Below are positions 46,264 to 56,464 of a stretch of DNA of 64,000 nt, piece after piece. Source of the DNA: Chrysochromulina parva. Lineage: Eukaryota; Haptophyta; Prymnesiales; Chrysochromulinaceae. Numbering within the stretch: position 1 is the stretch's first letter; each line of letters begins with the position of its first letter. The stretch covers positions 1 through 64,000 of the forward strand of contig PJAB01000003.1 in NCBI GenBank assembly GCA_002887195.1. Direction: 5' to 3'. The notes beneath the pieces are model-generated. The model was given only the letters and a program-made list of their open reading frames with translations. It did no database searches and was not told the DNA's origin. The position numbers were made by a program, and so were the translations under genes.

Positions 46264-49200
46264 TCATCGCTTCGCCGCCTTAGCAGCAAGTACGAGCCCC
46301 GAGACCACCGCAAGGCTGCTGGCGGCCACAAGGCCTCCGAGGAAGGCACTCACAGCCGACAGCTTCTCTTCCTCGAGTCTCCGCTGGCGCATCGGGCTCG
46401 GCAGAACCGAAGCGTTGCCATCCAACGTGGATGGCTGCTCGGTCGGCGGCGCACGGCGCGCGTTGGCAGGTTGCCCGGCCGCGATGACCGTCTTGCCCGT
46501 TGGCGAGAGAAGGTCGATAGGGCCCGTGACGGGCGTCACCTGCAGCCGATCTAGGCCCTTTGCCAACACATGGTTCGCTGCTTCGAGGAGAGCCTCGTCC
46601 GAGTCCACCACGATTCGATCGCCGTCATCGTCCGTGTACACGATGCCGCGCAGATCGTCGACGTGACCTTCGAGCTTGGCGGCGAGCGCGGCTTGGAGTG
46701 GTGACCACCCATCGGCGGGCGTGCAGTGCACCCGGTAGAAATGACCTTGCTCGTCCTGCAGCTTGATGAGGAGCATGCCCACGCGCCTCGACTTGGGACT
46801 CTCAAACGACGCGGCCCGGACGATGCGGCGCGGCAGGGCGGCGAGCGGCCGAGCGGCCACTCGGCCATCGGGCGATTTGAGTGGCGAGCGGCCGCAGACC
46901 ATCGAGATCGAGTCCTCGGGCCGGATGTGCATGCTGTCGTAATCCCCCTCCCTCTCGCGCCGTCCCCACTTGACAGGGCTGCCGAAGGCACCGAGGCTGC
47001 CGATGACCGAGCCCTCATCGTCCTCGGTCGCGACCACCGAGCCTGGTGGGCGGTGGGCGGCGGAGCTTTCATCGAGCGCGGCCGCGGCGCCCCAGAACGC
47101 GTGCAGCTGCTGCGCGTCAGCTGAGCGCTCGACGTGAGCGACACTCGCCTGCACCAGCTGGAGCACGTCGAGGAGGCACGTGGGTTGCTGCGTGCTTGGA
47201 TCGAGGAGCAACACATGGCTACAACGTTCCGCCTGCAGCGAGTGGAGCGCATCGATGACCGAGCAATCCGCTGAAGTGATGAATGGCCCCTCGCCCGTGC
47301 ACACGCTGCTCACCGTCGCGGCACCGAGCACCACAGCATCCAGCTGAGCGTCGCTGATCACCGAGGGCAGTAGGGTACGCGGCGTGAGCAGCTCGTACCG
47401 CACGCCGTCCGCGGCGACTGCGGCGGCGCAGCGCTCGACGAGCACGGCCGTAACGCCCGGCAGGCTCAAAGCGGTCGCCGCATCACGTACGGTCGCATGA
47501 TATGGAATGACGGCCGGCGGTTGCACGGCGAGGCTACCCAGGCTAGGGGCGAGCAGCGAGCGAAGCGCCGGCGCCAGCACGTCGACGTTCGAAGCTCCAG
47601 CGCCGCGGCTCACCGCATCGAGCAGCGCCTCGCCCGCAGCCTGCGCCCGTTCGGCGAGCACGAGCACGTCAAAGAGGCAGCGCTTCATGTCGAGGAGCGC
47701 CGGCGCGCCGCCCGGCACATCCACCGGTAGGTGGCGGAAGCGGTGTGCTGTCATGAGAGTGAACGCATTCGCCGCTGGGTCGGACGTCGTCACTACGTGC
47801 GGATTGGCCGTCATGACGTCCGCAGCACGGCACGTGCGAGGATCCAGCCCCACCGCGATCACCTTGCGAGCGATGTCAGTAGCCGTCAGGATCCCGTAGC
47901 GCATCACCGAAGACACGCCTCCAGCTGTTGAGTCGCGAGGCACGAGGAGCGCGTCGGCGCGACCGTCCAGCATGCGCTGCGCCGCGTCGACGATCGTGGT
48001 CGTGGTCTCGACGCACACGGCCTTGGGGGGCTGGAGCTGCCCGACCGTCCGCCCGATCGCTGGCGCTGGCGGGAGAGGCGCCGCCGCTGCGTTGGCGCCC
48101 GCAGCTGTGGCCGCCGACAGGCTGCCAGTGGGCAGCATGGAGAGCGGCAAGATCGCGGGGAGGCATGCTGTGGCTGTCTCCGCCGCCGGTTGCTCAGCAT
48201 AAGCTTTCTCCGCAGCAGCATGTTCCACCTCCGCCCTGAAGGCCACCAGTTGTTCGGCCTCCGCCAGTCGTTCGGCTTCCGTCCTCTCCACCGCCAGTCG
48301 CTCTGCCTCCGCTGCAGCTGCTTCGGCCGCCAGCCGCATCGCCACCACCTTCTCCGCAGCCCGTCGCTTCGCCTCACGGGCCCAGAACTCAAACGCGCGC
48401 TGGCTCGTGCGTGCGCGGATGCGCTGCTCGCGCCCCGCGACCACAGCCCGACCGAGGCGCCACCCCGTCTGCAGGGTGCTTGCAGCGGCGCCCCGGGACC
48501 GTGCCATGTAGGCCCGTGCTGCCCGCTGCAAGGCGCGGCACATGGCGTGCTTGTACAAAATCGCCCACCGCTCGACCGAACGAGCGAGCGGCTGACGCAG
48601 GAAGACCTTGGTGTGCCCCACCTGCCACAGCGCCTGTGGCTGCCCGAGCGTGTACGCGAGCTCATCGGCCACCAAGCGCGACCTCTCAGCGAGCTCCTCC
48701 GCGCCCGCCTCGGTCGGGACATTCAGGGACGACGAGCGCGGGTGACGGATGAGCGGGGTGAAGCGAAACAGGAAGTCGCGAATGGACAGCCGGTACGCGA
48801 ACGACTCCTTGCGGATGCGCACAGCCTCCATCATGCCCGCACAGCGCAGCTGCAGCGTGCACGAGGCCTCGTCGAGCACCCACGGCTTGCGCTCACTGTT
48901 GCTCTTGATGCACCGCACGTATGCACAAGAGTTCCTTGCGGGACGTTCCTCATAGGGCGCTGCATCCTGCAACGCGCCCGACTCCGGCGCGGCGATGGCC
49001 TCGATGAGCTCGTGCAGCTGCGTGCGGAACTGCTCGCCCACAGATTCCTGGCGCAGCTTCCCCTTGCGTTTGCGCGCGAACGACGGGCTCCGCCGAATGA
49101 CGTGCTCGGCCGCAGCAGTCGTCGGGACGGCGGCCGCAGCCTCTGGGAAGCCGCCGAGGACGAGGTGCAGGTTGGCCTTCAGCCACGGGTTGGTTGCCTC

Positions 49201-51012
49201 GGCGAGGAGCTCCTGCACGTCGGGCCCGAGGCTCTCAAAATTCTTGCGCGAGAAGCCGCGCACGTCGTAGCACACCTCGCCAGCGTAGTGCACGAGGGCG
49301 AACGACGTGGCCGAATGCAGCTTGGGGCGCACGTAGCTTGGGTGGCCCAGCTTTGAGGCGAAGGCGGTGTGGAGCTGCTGAAGCATCTGGGTGTCGGCCT
49401 CCTCGCCGCCCGTACGCCACGTGGCATCGTCGAGGCTCGCAAGAATCCCCGGAACGCCGCGGGGCCGCCCCTCGATGAGCTCGAGGGTCGGTTGGTTGTC
49501 CACCCATTCGATCTCCTTCCACTCGATTCCCTCGCGCAAGTACTCTTTCTGTTCGAGCTCGAAGATGTGCAAGTTGAAGAGGTGCTGCAGCTTCTCGTTT
49601 GCGTAGTTGATCAGGAGCTGCTCGAACGAGTTGGTGCCGAGCGACTCGAACCCGTAGATGTCGAGCACCGCCACGCAGCTCCGTCGTGGCTCGCTCGTCG
49701 GGGCGGTGCAGGGCTCGCCGCCGCCCCTGATGGTCGAATTGAGCTGCTCGACGAGCCACTCGAACACGCCGTTGTACAGCGCCCTCGCTAGGGCGTCACG
49801 AGAGTCGTGCGCCTGCTGGATGCTCTGCTCCTTGAGCACGACGTTCTGGTTGCGCACAGCCAGCCGGCGACGGCAGATGGCCGTTGAGAGAGCGGCGGGC
49901 GTCACGCCGAGCAGGGCGGCGAGTGTCGACGAGGCGTCCTCGTCGTTTGGTGCGCATCCTTCGCCGCTCACACTGGGGCTGCCTTGGCCGCTGGCAGCCG
50001 CCTTTTTGGTTGCAAAGGTGAGGTTACCCAGATGGAGGACGGCGCTGAGGATCAGCCATAGCTGCTCGCGCGCCTCGGCAGCCACGCCGATGACATCGAG
50101 GCACGTCGAGGTGTTGCCAAAGGTGATGACGGCCGCGCTCACCTCGGCGCCCCCCCAGCCGCTCGGATCACTGGAAAGATAGGTCAGGTCCTTCGGCTCT
50201 TTCCACGGAAGTGCCTGCTGCAGCGCCGGTGGCAGCCGTGGACTGGCCGCGAGGAGCTGGTACAGGATGTGGAAGTTACGCTCGCCTCGCGGAGGCGTCG
50301 AGATGCGGGTTCGCTCAAGCAGGTAGTTTATGATGCGTGCGCCGGCGATGCGCGAGCCACTGCCGCCGGCGAAGCTGATCTCGATGAGCTTCCCGAAGCG
50401 CGACGAGTTGTCGTTGCGCAGTGTGCGCGCGTTGCCGAAAGCCTCGAGCAGAGGGTTGGCCTGCAGCACACGCTCGCGCAGTATGGCGGCACGCGCATCG
50501 AGATCCACTAAATCGCCTGACGCAGCGACGAGATACGTGAGGATGATCTTGGTCGCCTCCGTCTTGCCCGCACCACTCTCACCCGAGATGACGATGGTAT
50601 GCCGCGTTCCAGCGGCTGCGCGCTCCATTGCTGCATGCGCGCTGGCAGCAGCCTCGTAAAGATGGGGTGGCAGAGGATCGGCGCCGCTCTCACTGCCCGT
50701 GGCGCGTGCGCGGTAGCGCTTCATGACGTCGGTACTATACAGGGTCGGCGACCAACAGTACGGGTTCAATGCGAGCGTGATCGTGCCCGCTCGTGTGTAC
50801 ACCCGGTTCTTCTCAGTGAAGCGCGAGGCGAGAGACGCAACGATGCTCTGTTCGGAGAGATCGTCGAGGTGCAAGAGATTGTCCGTGGAGAGTGGCGCGA
50901 GAGCCTCGCGAGTCGCCTTGCTGGCCGCCAGCGAACGGGCGAGCAGCACGGGAGAGTTTCTCTTCTCCATTCGATTCGTCTCCTCCATTTGAATTCGCGA
51001 TTTCACACTCAT
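46264..51012 (-). CDS. Myosin motor fused to four CBS domains, PB1 and a tail anchor
   Basis: A single 1582-residue frame. The motor (about 50-780) has P-loop GESGAGKTEATK (near 144), switch I NDNSSRFGK and switch II DIYGFE followed by NSFEQLLINYANEKLQ, so all nucleotide motifs are intact. One or two IQ-like helices (about 815-880) and a short Ala/Glu coiled coil follow. Residues about 996-1300 are two CBS pairs; the block VMTANPHVVTTSDPAANAF, RFRHLPVDV, LLDMKRCLFD is near-diagnostic of plant/fungal CBSCBSPB proteins. A PB1-type domain (about 1412-1495) and a C-terminal membrane helix (about 1553-1577) complete that architecture. Inferred role: an actin motor anchored in a membrane and controlled by adenine nucleotides bound at CBS sites. 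Confidence 0.9.
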   Translation of the reverse strand: MSVKSRIQMEETNRMEKRNSPVLLARSLAASKATREALAPLSTDNLLHLDDLSEQSIVASLASRFTEKNRVYTRAGTITLALNPYCWSPTLYSTDVMKRYRARATGSESGADPLPPHLYEAAASAHAAMERAAAGTRHTIVISGESGAGKTEATKIILTYLVAASGDLVDLDARAAILRERVLQANPLLEAFGNARTLRNDNSSRFGKLIEISFAGGSGSRIAGARIINYLLERTRISTPPRGERNFHILYQLLAASPRLPPALQQALPWKEPKDLTYLSSDPSGWGGAEVSAAVITFGNTSTCLDVIGVAAEAREQLWLILSAVLHLGNLTFATKKAAASGQGSPSVSGEGCAPNDEDASSTLAALLGVTPAALSTAICRRRLAVRNQNVVLKEQSIQQAHDSRDALARALYNGVFEWLVEQLNSTIRGGGEPCTAPTSEPRRSCVAVLDIYGFESLGTNSFEQLLINYANEKLQHLFNLHIFELEQKEYLREGIEWKEIEWVDNQPTLELIEGRPRGVPGILASLDDATWRTGGEEADTQMLQQLHTAFASKLGHPSYVRPKLHSATSFALVHYAGEVCYDVRGFSRKNFESLGPDVQELLAEATNPWLKANLHLVLGGFPEAAAAVPTTAAAEHVIRRSPSFARKRKGKLRQESVGEQFRTQLHELIEAIAAPESGALQDAAPYEERPARNSCAYVRCIKSNSERKPWVLDEASCTLQLRCAGMMEAVRIRKESFAYRLSIRDFLFRFTPLIRHPRSSSLNVPTEAGAEELAERSRLVADELAYTLGQPQALWQVGHTKVFLRQPLARSVERWAILYKHAMCRALQRAARAYMARSRGAAASTLQTGWRLGRAVVAGREQRIRARTSQRAFEFWAREAKRRAAEKVVAMRLAAEAAAAEAERLAVERTEAERLAEAEQLVAFRAEVEHAAAEKAYAEQPAAETATACLPAILPLSMLPTGSLSAATAAGANAAAAPLPPAPAIGRTVGQLQPPKAVCVETTTTIVDAAQRMLDGRADALLVPRDSTAGGVSSVMRYGILTATDIARKVIAVGLDPRTCRAADVMTANPHVVTTSDPAANAFTLMTAHRFRHLPVDVPGGAPALLDMKRCLFDVLVLAERAQAAGEALLDAVSRGAGASNVDVLAPALRSLLAPSLGSLAVQPPAVIPYHATVRDAATALSLPGVTAVLVERCAAAVAADGVRYELLTPRTLLPSVISDAQLDAVVLGAATVSSVCTGEGPFITSADCSVIDALHSLQAERCSHVLLLDPSTQQPTCLLDVLQLVQASVAHVERSADAQQLHAFWGAAAALDESSAAHRPPGSVVATEDDEGSVIGSLGAFGSPVKWGRREREGDYDSMHIRPEDSISMVCGRSPLKSPDGRVAARPLAALPRRIVRAASFESPKSRRVGMLLIKLQDEQGHFYRVHCTPADGWSPLQAALAAKLEGHVDDLRGIVYTDDDGDRIVVDSDEALLEAANHVLAKGLDRLQVTPVTGPIDLLSPTGKTVIAAGQPANARRAPPTEQPSTLDGNASVLPSPMRQRRLEEEKLSAVSAFLGGLVAASSLAVVSGLVLAAKAAKR

Positions 51013-51132
51013 GCAAGAAACAAAGAGCCAAGATTCGTCAAAATAGTTCTGATAGATGACAGAGCCTATGCTAGGAGAGGTACAAGTTCAGGAAGCGATT
51101 GAGAACAACTGAGTCCCGCCAGGAGGAGAATC

Positions 51133-53583
51133 CTACGACTCCGACTGGGCTGCCGCGCGTTTCGCCTGGTGTCTCTCGGCACGACGTGCCTTGCGCTCGG
51201 AGCGGTCCGCCTTGCGCTCGGCTTTGTCAAAGCCGAAGGCGCTGTACAGCCCATCGCTCATAAAGGCGCCCTTGTACTCGACCTTATCACGCACAGCGCA
51301 CACAAAGAGCGTGTCAAGCGCGCACGAGAAGACGAGTGCAAACGAGCTCGCGATCACGTAGGCCGCAAGGGCCGTGATGAGCGCGGGGTACATGGGCTCA
51401 GGGTTGCCGAGCCGCTCGAGGTGCGCGTGGCAAATCCACGTACAGAAGACGGTGATGCCGGCGGTCTGGATGAGCCCGAGTACCACGCGCACAAACGTGT
51501 TGAGCGCGAGCTGCGCGGGCTGTGAGGTGATGAGCCCGAACGTTTTGATGCACGCGCTGCAGAAGCTCGAGCCCTGGAGCGCCACGTAGATGTAGCAGTA
51601 GTTGGTGATGAACTTGAGCGACTTTTCGAAGCAGTACAGGCAGCACTTGACGCATTTGATGGCCAACATGAGCGCCGCGTTCGTCTCCTGCAGCTTTTTC
51701 GTCTGCCTGTCGACAAGCTCGAGCAGGATGCGCACGAGCTGCACGAGCGCGATGAGAAAGGAGCCAAAGAGGATCGTGCCCAGGTGGTAGCGCACCACGC
51801 GCGTGAGCGATTGAACAAGCGGCGCGCGCGACCGCAGCTTGGCGTCGCGCCGGAAAAAGTACCAGTCGGAAAAGGCGCCCGAGAGCGTTGTCCATCCGAT
51901 GTTCCGGACCGTCTCCATCGTCCACAGGATGCCGAAGAGGAAGTAGACGTACGCCCCGTTTTGGACCGATAGGTAGGAGCCCAAATCGATCGTGACCGGC
52001 AAGTCCTCGTTGATGACGAGCGCTTGGGAATAGGTCGAGTGCGCAGTCAGAGCGGAGCTCGTGGTGAAGTGGGCGAGCTCGAGGTGCGCCGTGCCAAGGA
52101 AGAGCAACCCGACCACCAAGTATATGAGCAGCGGGAGCTGTGCACCGAGCACTGCGAGCGGCAAGGCCATCGCAGCGGGCTGGTCCGCCAGCACGCCGCA
52201 TGCCTCCTTGATGAGGGCGACAGCAATGCGGATCTTCTTGCGCGCGAGACACATGGCGACCATGTAGAGGACAGCGACGGTCAGGGCGACCCACGCGCTG
52301 ATCGTGTACAGCATCGGGTTCTCGGAGGCGGCGGCATTGCTTAGCTCATTGACTTCAGTGGGCACGAGCCTCACCAAGGCCCCAGCGGCCTGGTTCGCTT
52401 GCTCGGCTGTCGCGGCGAAGGCGGACGCGAGGGCGTTCGCCGTCGCACACTCGTCGGACGGGAAGCCGCTGCCGTTCACGTCGCCCGAGCCAAAATCCCC
52501 TCTCACGTCGCCACTGCTGGCGTTGACGCACCTACTGCCAAGCGTGCTGTTGATGCCACCAAGCTGGCTTCCAAGCTGGTCTAAGACGGCTGCGAGCTCG
52601 CCCGAGATGGCAAAGAGGTAGAACGCGAGTGCGAAGAGCGCAATGCCGATGCACACAATTGCCAAGTAAACGACCACGCCTGCCAAGAAGCGCAGCAGAA
52701 GCAGCCAAGCAAGGCCGAGGAAGACGGGTAAGCCTAGGCCATATCCGATGATCACGTCTCTTGCATCGAGGATCGCATCCACGAGGCGCTGGCCGGCGCC
52801 CATGTAGCTAGAGAGCTTATCCGTGAGCGGCGACGGACGCATAGGTGCGAGTTGGTCCACTTCGACGTGCTGGTACTTGACCTCGCACCGAAACTGATCC
52901 GCCACAGAGTTGATCAGCCAGAGCGATGGGAACCGTTCGTCGCATACCATCCACGGATTCGTCACGTTGTTGCACGGCGGGTAGACGCACTTGTCGGGAT
53001 CGCGCGACGCTGCGGTGCCGCTGGTCGGTATGCATCTATTCATCACGGAGATCGTGGGCAGGACGGCGAAGTAAAACGCCGAGCCGCCCGCCTCAGTGTA
53101 CTGCTCCACCGTACCGTAATCGTGCACCATGCACCGGCTGGCGTCGCCGAAGCATACGGTAGGGTCGCGGACGGAAGGGCAAGACGCGACACACAGGCCG
53201 TAAAAGACCACCTTCCACGGCTGGACCGCAGCAACGTCGGCCTGCTCGAGCGCGTCCTGGTCCATCCGCGGATAGAAGGTTTTGGGCAGATGAGACATTC
53301 TGCCGCGGCCACACCGGTTACCGAGGTAGTCGGCTCCGAACATGATTGAATATGGGTCGCCGACCGTGCACGAGAGGTATGTGAGATAAGCCATTCCCAA
53401 GGCGAAGGCCACAAAGAGGATGAGGCAGCAAAAATCCGTGCAATGCCTCCGGCGCAGCGCCTTCGGAGCGTTTTCGGGCCCGATGTCCGTGTCTTCGGCC
53501 TTGTCACCCCCATCTTCAGGCGCGACCCGGCTCCGCGAGCCGTCGGCCGGCATTGGATGGCCGTTTGCTTCTGTACTCTTCAT
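51133..53583 (-). CDS. SLC44 choline-transporter-like protein
   Basis: 816 residues with a cytosolic N-terminus, a first membrane helix (about 52-72) and a large Cys-containing loop (about 75-265; CVASCPS, DKCVYPPCNN). A block of about nine further helices follows from residue 275 to 770. The C-terminal signature of the CTL/SLC44 family is present: CVKCCLYCFEKSLKFI, then NYCYIYVALQGSSFC. The charged tail ends in Lys/Arg-rich coiled coil. The family moves choline or ethanolamine, or related amines, across plasma or mitochondrial membranes; substrate here is an inference from family. Start is the only ATG before the first helix. It lies 120 bp from the myosin gene, same strand, and is divergent from a plastid gene (120 bp between starts). 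Confidence 0.9.
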   Translation of the reverse strand: MKSTEANGHPMPADGSRSRVAPEDGGDKAEDTDIGPENAPKALRRRHCTDFCCLILFVAFALGMAYLTYLSCTVGDPYSIMFGADYLGNRCGRGRMSHLPKTFYPRMDQDALEQADVAAVQPWKVVFYGLCVASCPSVRDPTVCFGDASRCMVHDYGTVEQYTEAGGSAFYFAVLPTISVMNRCIPTSGTAASRDPDKCVYPPCNNVTNPWMVCDERFPSLWLINSVADQFRCEVKYQHVEVDQLAPMRPSPLTDKLSSYMGAGQRLVDAILDARDVIIGYGLGLPVFLGLAWLLLLRFLAGVVVYLAIVCIGIALFALAFYLFAISGELAAVLDQLGSQLGGINSTLGSRCVNASSGDVRGDFGSGDVNGSGFPSDECATANALASAFAATAEQANQAAGALVRLVPTEVNELSNAAASENPMLYTISAWVALTVAVLYMVAMCLARKKIRIAVALIKEACGVLADQPAAMALPLAVLGAQLPLLIYLVVGLLFLGTAHLELAHFTTSSALTAHSTYSQALVINEDLPVTIDLGSYLSVQNGAYVYFLFGILWTMETVRNIGWTTLSGAFSDWYFFRRDAKLRSRAPLVQSLTRVVRYHLGTILFGSFLIALVQLVRILLELVDRQTKKLQETNAALMLAIKCVKCCLYCFEKSLKFITNYCYIYVALQGSSFCSACIKTFGLITSQPAQLALNTFVRVVLGLIQTAGITVFCTWICHAHLERLGNPEPMYPALITALAAYVIASSFALVFSCALDTLFVCAVRDKVEYKGAFMSDGLYSAFGFDKAERKADRSERKARRAERHQAKRAAAQSES

Positions 53584-53703
53584 AATGAATACACTTCCCC
53601 CTAACGTTTGGAGCGAGATGACAACTTGGACATCGAAACGGCCAGGCCGCTCTTATTTCCCACGTTTCTTACGACCTGCGAAGTTTCGGCACCCTTCTCT
53701 GTC

Positions 53704-54158
53704 ATGATGTCTCGTCTGATCTCGAGCTTGGTGGTGCTTCTCGCGGTGAGCGCATCGGCATTCACGCTCCCCGCGGCCACACGCAGCGCCACTACGCAGA
53801 CGCGCACGACGACGCCCAAGGCCGTGTTGAACGAATTTCCACTCACTCTGCTCGCTGAGATCGTCGATACCACTGGTGAGCGTGTCTACGGTGCCGTGGA
53901 TGCGCCTGGGTGGGTGATTCCGGTCGGTGGTGCCCTGGCCATCGCGACGGCTCTGCTGCCTGTCCTGCTGGCACCAGGTGAGCAGGCGTTCCAGCGGCAG
54001 CAGGGTGATGAGAAGAAGGTGAAGAATGAGTTTGGCAACAACATTTTCAAGTGCGTGTGGCCTCGAACCCCGAAGCTCTGGCTTCCGCCCTGCCCTCTCC
54101 TCATAATCTGACCTATTGGTCGACCATCGAGTCGCGCCTGAACAGCAAGCGCAAGTGA
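53704..54158 (+). CDS. Small plastid membrane protein with ASAF leader
   Basis: Exon 1 (53704-54050) encodes a signal peptide ending ASAFTLPA, the ASAF motif that marks entry to red-lineage complex plastids. A Ser/Thr/Arg-rich transit part follows, and then a mature protein with one hydrophobic helix (PVGGALAIATALLPVLLAP). I place an intron at 54051-54145 (donor GTGCGT, acceptor AACAG) and a 13-nt last exon ending NKRK, giving 119 residues. The exon 2 choice is tentative; unspliced, the frame stops at 54109. I do not recognise the family. It could be a small thylakoid or envelope protein. Gene prediction software may prefer the longer frame. Confidence 0.6.
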
Positions 54159-54576
54159 AATGGCCCTCTCCCGGGTGCGACATTCGTATGCTCCCTCACG
54201 CTTGCCAGGCCCCTGCCCTGATCGCTGATGTGGAACATGGAAAAGGCGTCGCCACATACGCTGCGATCGTCCATGGTAGAATGGGTTGCATTTGGTGACC
54301 GGTCCCATACCTAGCGCTCGCAATGCCTCCATCGGGTTGACCTGCCCCCACGAGATGCGCGTCTGCGCGTACAGTCTACACTCTACTGTGGTGTGTCAGC
54401 GGTTGGGCCAACGCCGGCGTAAATTCAGTGTACTGAGGTTCCGGGCCGGCCGAGAGCAAAACACTGCAGAGGAAGGGAAAGAAATGCAAAAGATTCTTCT
54501 CAAAACTGTTTAGTGTGGGTATGAACCCTTACTTTCACACTCGACGGTCCGCTGAAGGTGTCCGCGTGGCTTCAAC
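54159..54576. other. Spacer before GAR1
   Basis: 418 bp holding the 3' end of the plastid gene and the GAR1 promoter. Only short frames with no protein-like composition are present. Confidence 0.4.
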
Positions 54577-55366
54577 ATGGGCTTCGGAGGTGCGTGTGCG
54601 CCGAGCACGGGACGGAACGTCGGTTGCCCATGCGCTCGTACTCAGCTCTCTCGTGTGTTGTCTCACACACATCCCTTCGCAGGCCGTGGCAAAGGTGAAG
54701 GCAAAGGCGGCGGCAAAGGAAAAGGGGGTGGGGGCTTTTACTCTGAGGGACCTCCCGACTCGGTCGTCGAGATGGGCATCTTCCAGCACTCGTGCGAAGG
54801 CGACCTAGTTGTCAAATCAACGAACGATAAGGTGCGCTAGAGCTCCGGCGGCGCGGCTCTGGTGGTGCGTTTTGCAGCGGGCTGACCCCATGTACGGCAA
54901 ACCCGGCGCGGCAGGTGCCATATTTCAACGCACCGATCTATCTAGAAAACAAACGCGACGTGGGCAAGGTGAGCTCTCCTGCTCTCGCGAGTCCGCACTG
55001 CACGCGACGCGTAAGCAAATGGCTGTCTCATTGTGCCTTCCCCCGCAGGTCGATGAGATCTTTGGCACGATTCAGGAGCTGCTCTTCAGCGTCAAGCCCG
55101 CCACGGGCATGGAGGCGACCTCGTTCAAGGCGGGCGACAAGCTCTACATCAATCCTGAGAAACTGCTCCCTCTGCAGCGCTTCCTCCCGCAGCCCAAGGG
55201 CGCCGGCGGCGGTGGCGCTAAGGGCAAAGGCGGTGGCGGAAAGGGGATCGGAAAGGGGTTCGGAAAGGGCAAAGGCGGAAAGGGCAAAGGCGATGGCAAG
55301 GGCAAAGGCGGCAAGGGTGGCAAAGGCAGCCCAGGGAAGGGCAAGGGTGGCAAGGGCAAGGGATGA
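54577..55366 (+). CDS. GAR1: GAR1, H/ACA snoRNP subunit 1
   Basis: Four exons: 54577-54589, 54683-54831, 54915-54968 and 55049-55366, 177 residues. The order [58 protein letters not shown] and LLPLQRFLP reproduces the Gar1 core almost block by block. Gar1 is part of the H/ACA particle that makes pseudouridine in rRNA and snRNA, and of telomerase. Unlike most Gar1 proteins, the flanking tails are Gly-Lys (KGKGGKGKG) rather than Arg-Gly-Gly, apart from a single early Arg. Introns are 93, 83 and 80 nt, each GTG...CAG. The 13-nt first exon is easy to miss. Confidence 0.93.
55049..55366 (+). repeat. Gly-Lys codon repeat in GAR1
   Basis: The last exon from about 55210 onwards is built from GGCAAAGGC/AAGGGC units encoding GKGGKGKG. 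It is an in-frame low-complexity repeat likely to vary in length. Confidence 0.8.
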
Positions 55367-55609
55367 GTACGGCAGAGCGAGAGAGCGAGCCCCGGGGCCC
55401 GAGGATTCGCTCCTGGTCCATAGGGAGTTACCTGTACAATGGCGATGCGCGATGGAACTGGGAGCGAAAAACGTGCAACCTCAACACAGCACGACCACAC
55501 CACGCACACCACCGGCCGATTGACGAAACAATAACACGTGAACGTGAAGTGCGCGCATGAGCTCGCGCGATCACCGACACTTCAACGAAGAAACACTCAT
55601 CGCTCGCTC

Positions 55610-56464
55610 ATGATCTCCTGCGTGCTGCTGGCGGTGACCGGCGCGCTCGTCGCGCCCTCGACGCGGGTCGTCAGCCGTGCTTCGTGCCCGAAGATGGCCG
55701 CCACTGGCGAGGAGCGCCTGCTGCTCGCCAAGTTTGGCATTCCAGCTGAGAGCCTTTTGACCACGCGTCGCTCAGCTCTTGGGCTTGGCCTTGCTGCTGC
55801 GGCAGCGGTGGGTTTCTCGGACGCCGCGGTGGCGGATGATGCCATGTTCAAGCTCCCCCCACTGCCGTATGCGTACGACGCGCTCGAGCCGCATATCGAC
55901 GCGGCGACTATGAAGTTCCACCATGATTTCCACCATCAGGCGTACGTCAACAACCTCAACAAGGCCATGGCGGGCAAGCCTGCCGCCTCGCTCGTCTCGC
56001 TGATGCCGGGCGCCAAGGCCGCGAAGCTCAACAATGCCGGCGGCGGCCACTATAACCACTGCCTCCTCTGGAACACCATGAGCGCCAACGCTGGCGGCGA
56101 GCCCAAGGGCGTCCTTGCCGACAAGATGATGGCGGCCTTTGGCTCGTATGACAAGTTCAAGGAACAGTTCAGCGCGGCGGCTGCCGGCGTGTTTGGCTCG
56201 GGCTGGGCGTGGCTCGCCGTCGCCAAGGACGGCAGCGTCAAGATCGTGACGACGCCCAACCAGGACAACCCGCTGATGGAGGGCACTGGCCTCGAGGAGG
56301 GCCTCATCCCGATCATGGGCATCGACGTGTGGGAGCACGCCTACTACCTCAAGTACCAGAACCGCCGACCCGAGTACATCGCCGCGTTCTACAACGTCAT
56401 CAACTGGAACAAGGTCGGTGAGTACTACGCGATGGCTGCCAAGGGCCAGCCGGTCGAGTTCTAG
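55610..56464 (+). CDS. SOD2: Mn-type superoxide dismutase with thylakoid-lumen leader
   Basis: 284 residues from ATG 55610, chosen because it opens a signal peptide ([17 protein letters not shown]). A transit stretch follows, then a twin-arginine signal [20 protein letters not shown] ending AVA|DDAMF. The mature enzyme (about 78-284) has the Fe/Mn-SOD fold with [32 protein letters not shown] and [21 protein letters not shown]. It has three His and one Asp metal ligands in place, and a [12 protein letters not shown] signature that points to Mn. It converts superoxide to H2O2 and oxygen. Lumenal placement is inferred from the leader. Start choice matters: 24 codons upstream are open but lack an ATG. 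Confidence 0.88.
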   Translation: MISCVLLAVTGALVAPSTRVVSRASCPKMAATGEERLLLAKFGIPAESLLTTRRSALGLGLAAAAAVGFSDAAVADDAMFKLPPLPYAYDALEPHIDAATMKFHHDFHHQAYVNNLNKAMAGKPAASLVSLMPGAKAAKLNNAGGGHYNHCLLWNTMSANAGGEPKGVLADKMMAAFGSYDKFKEQFSAAAAGVFGSGWAWLAVAKDGSVKIVTTPNQDNPLMEGTGLEEGLIPIMGIDVWEHAYYLKYQNRRPEYIAAFYNVINWNKVGEYYAMAAKGQPVEF

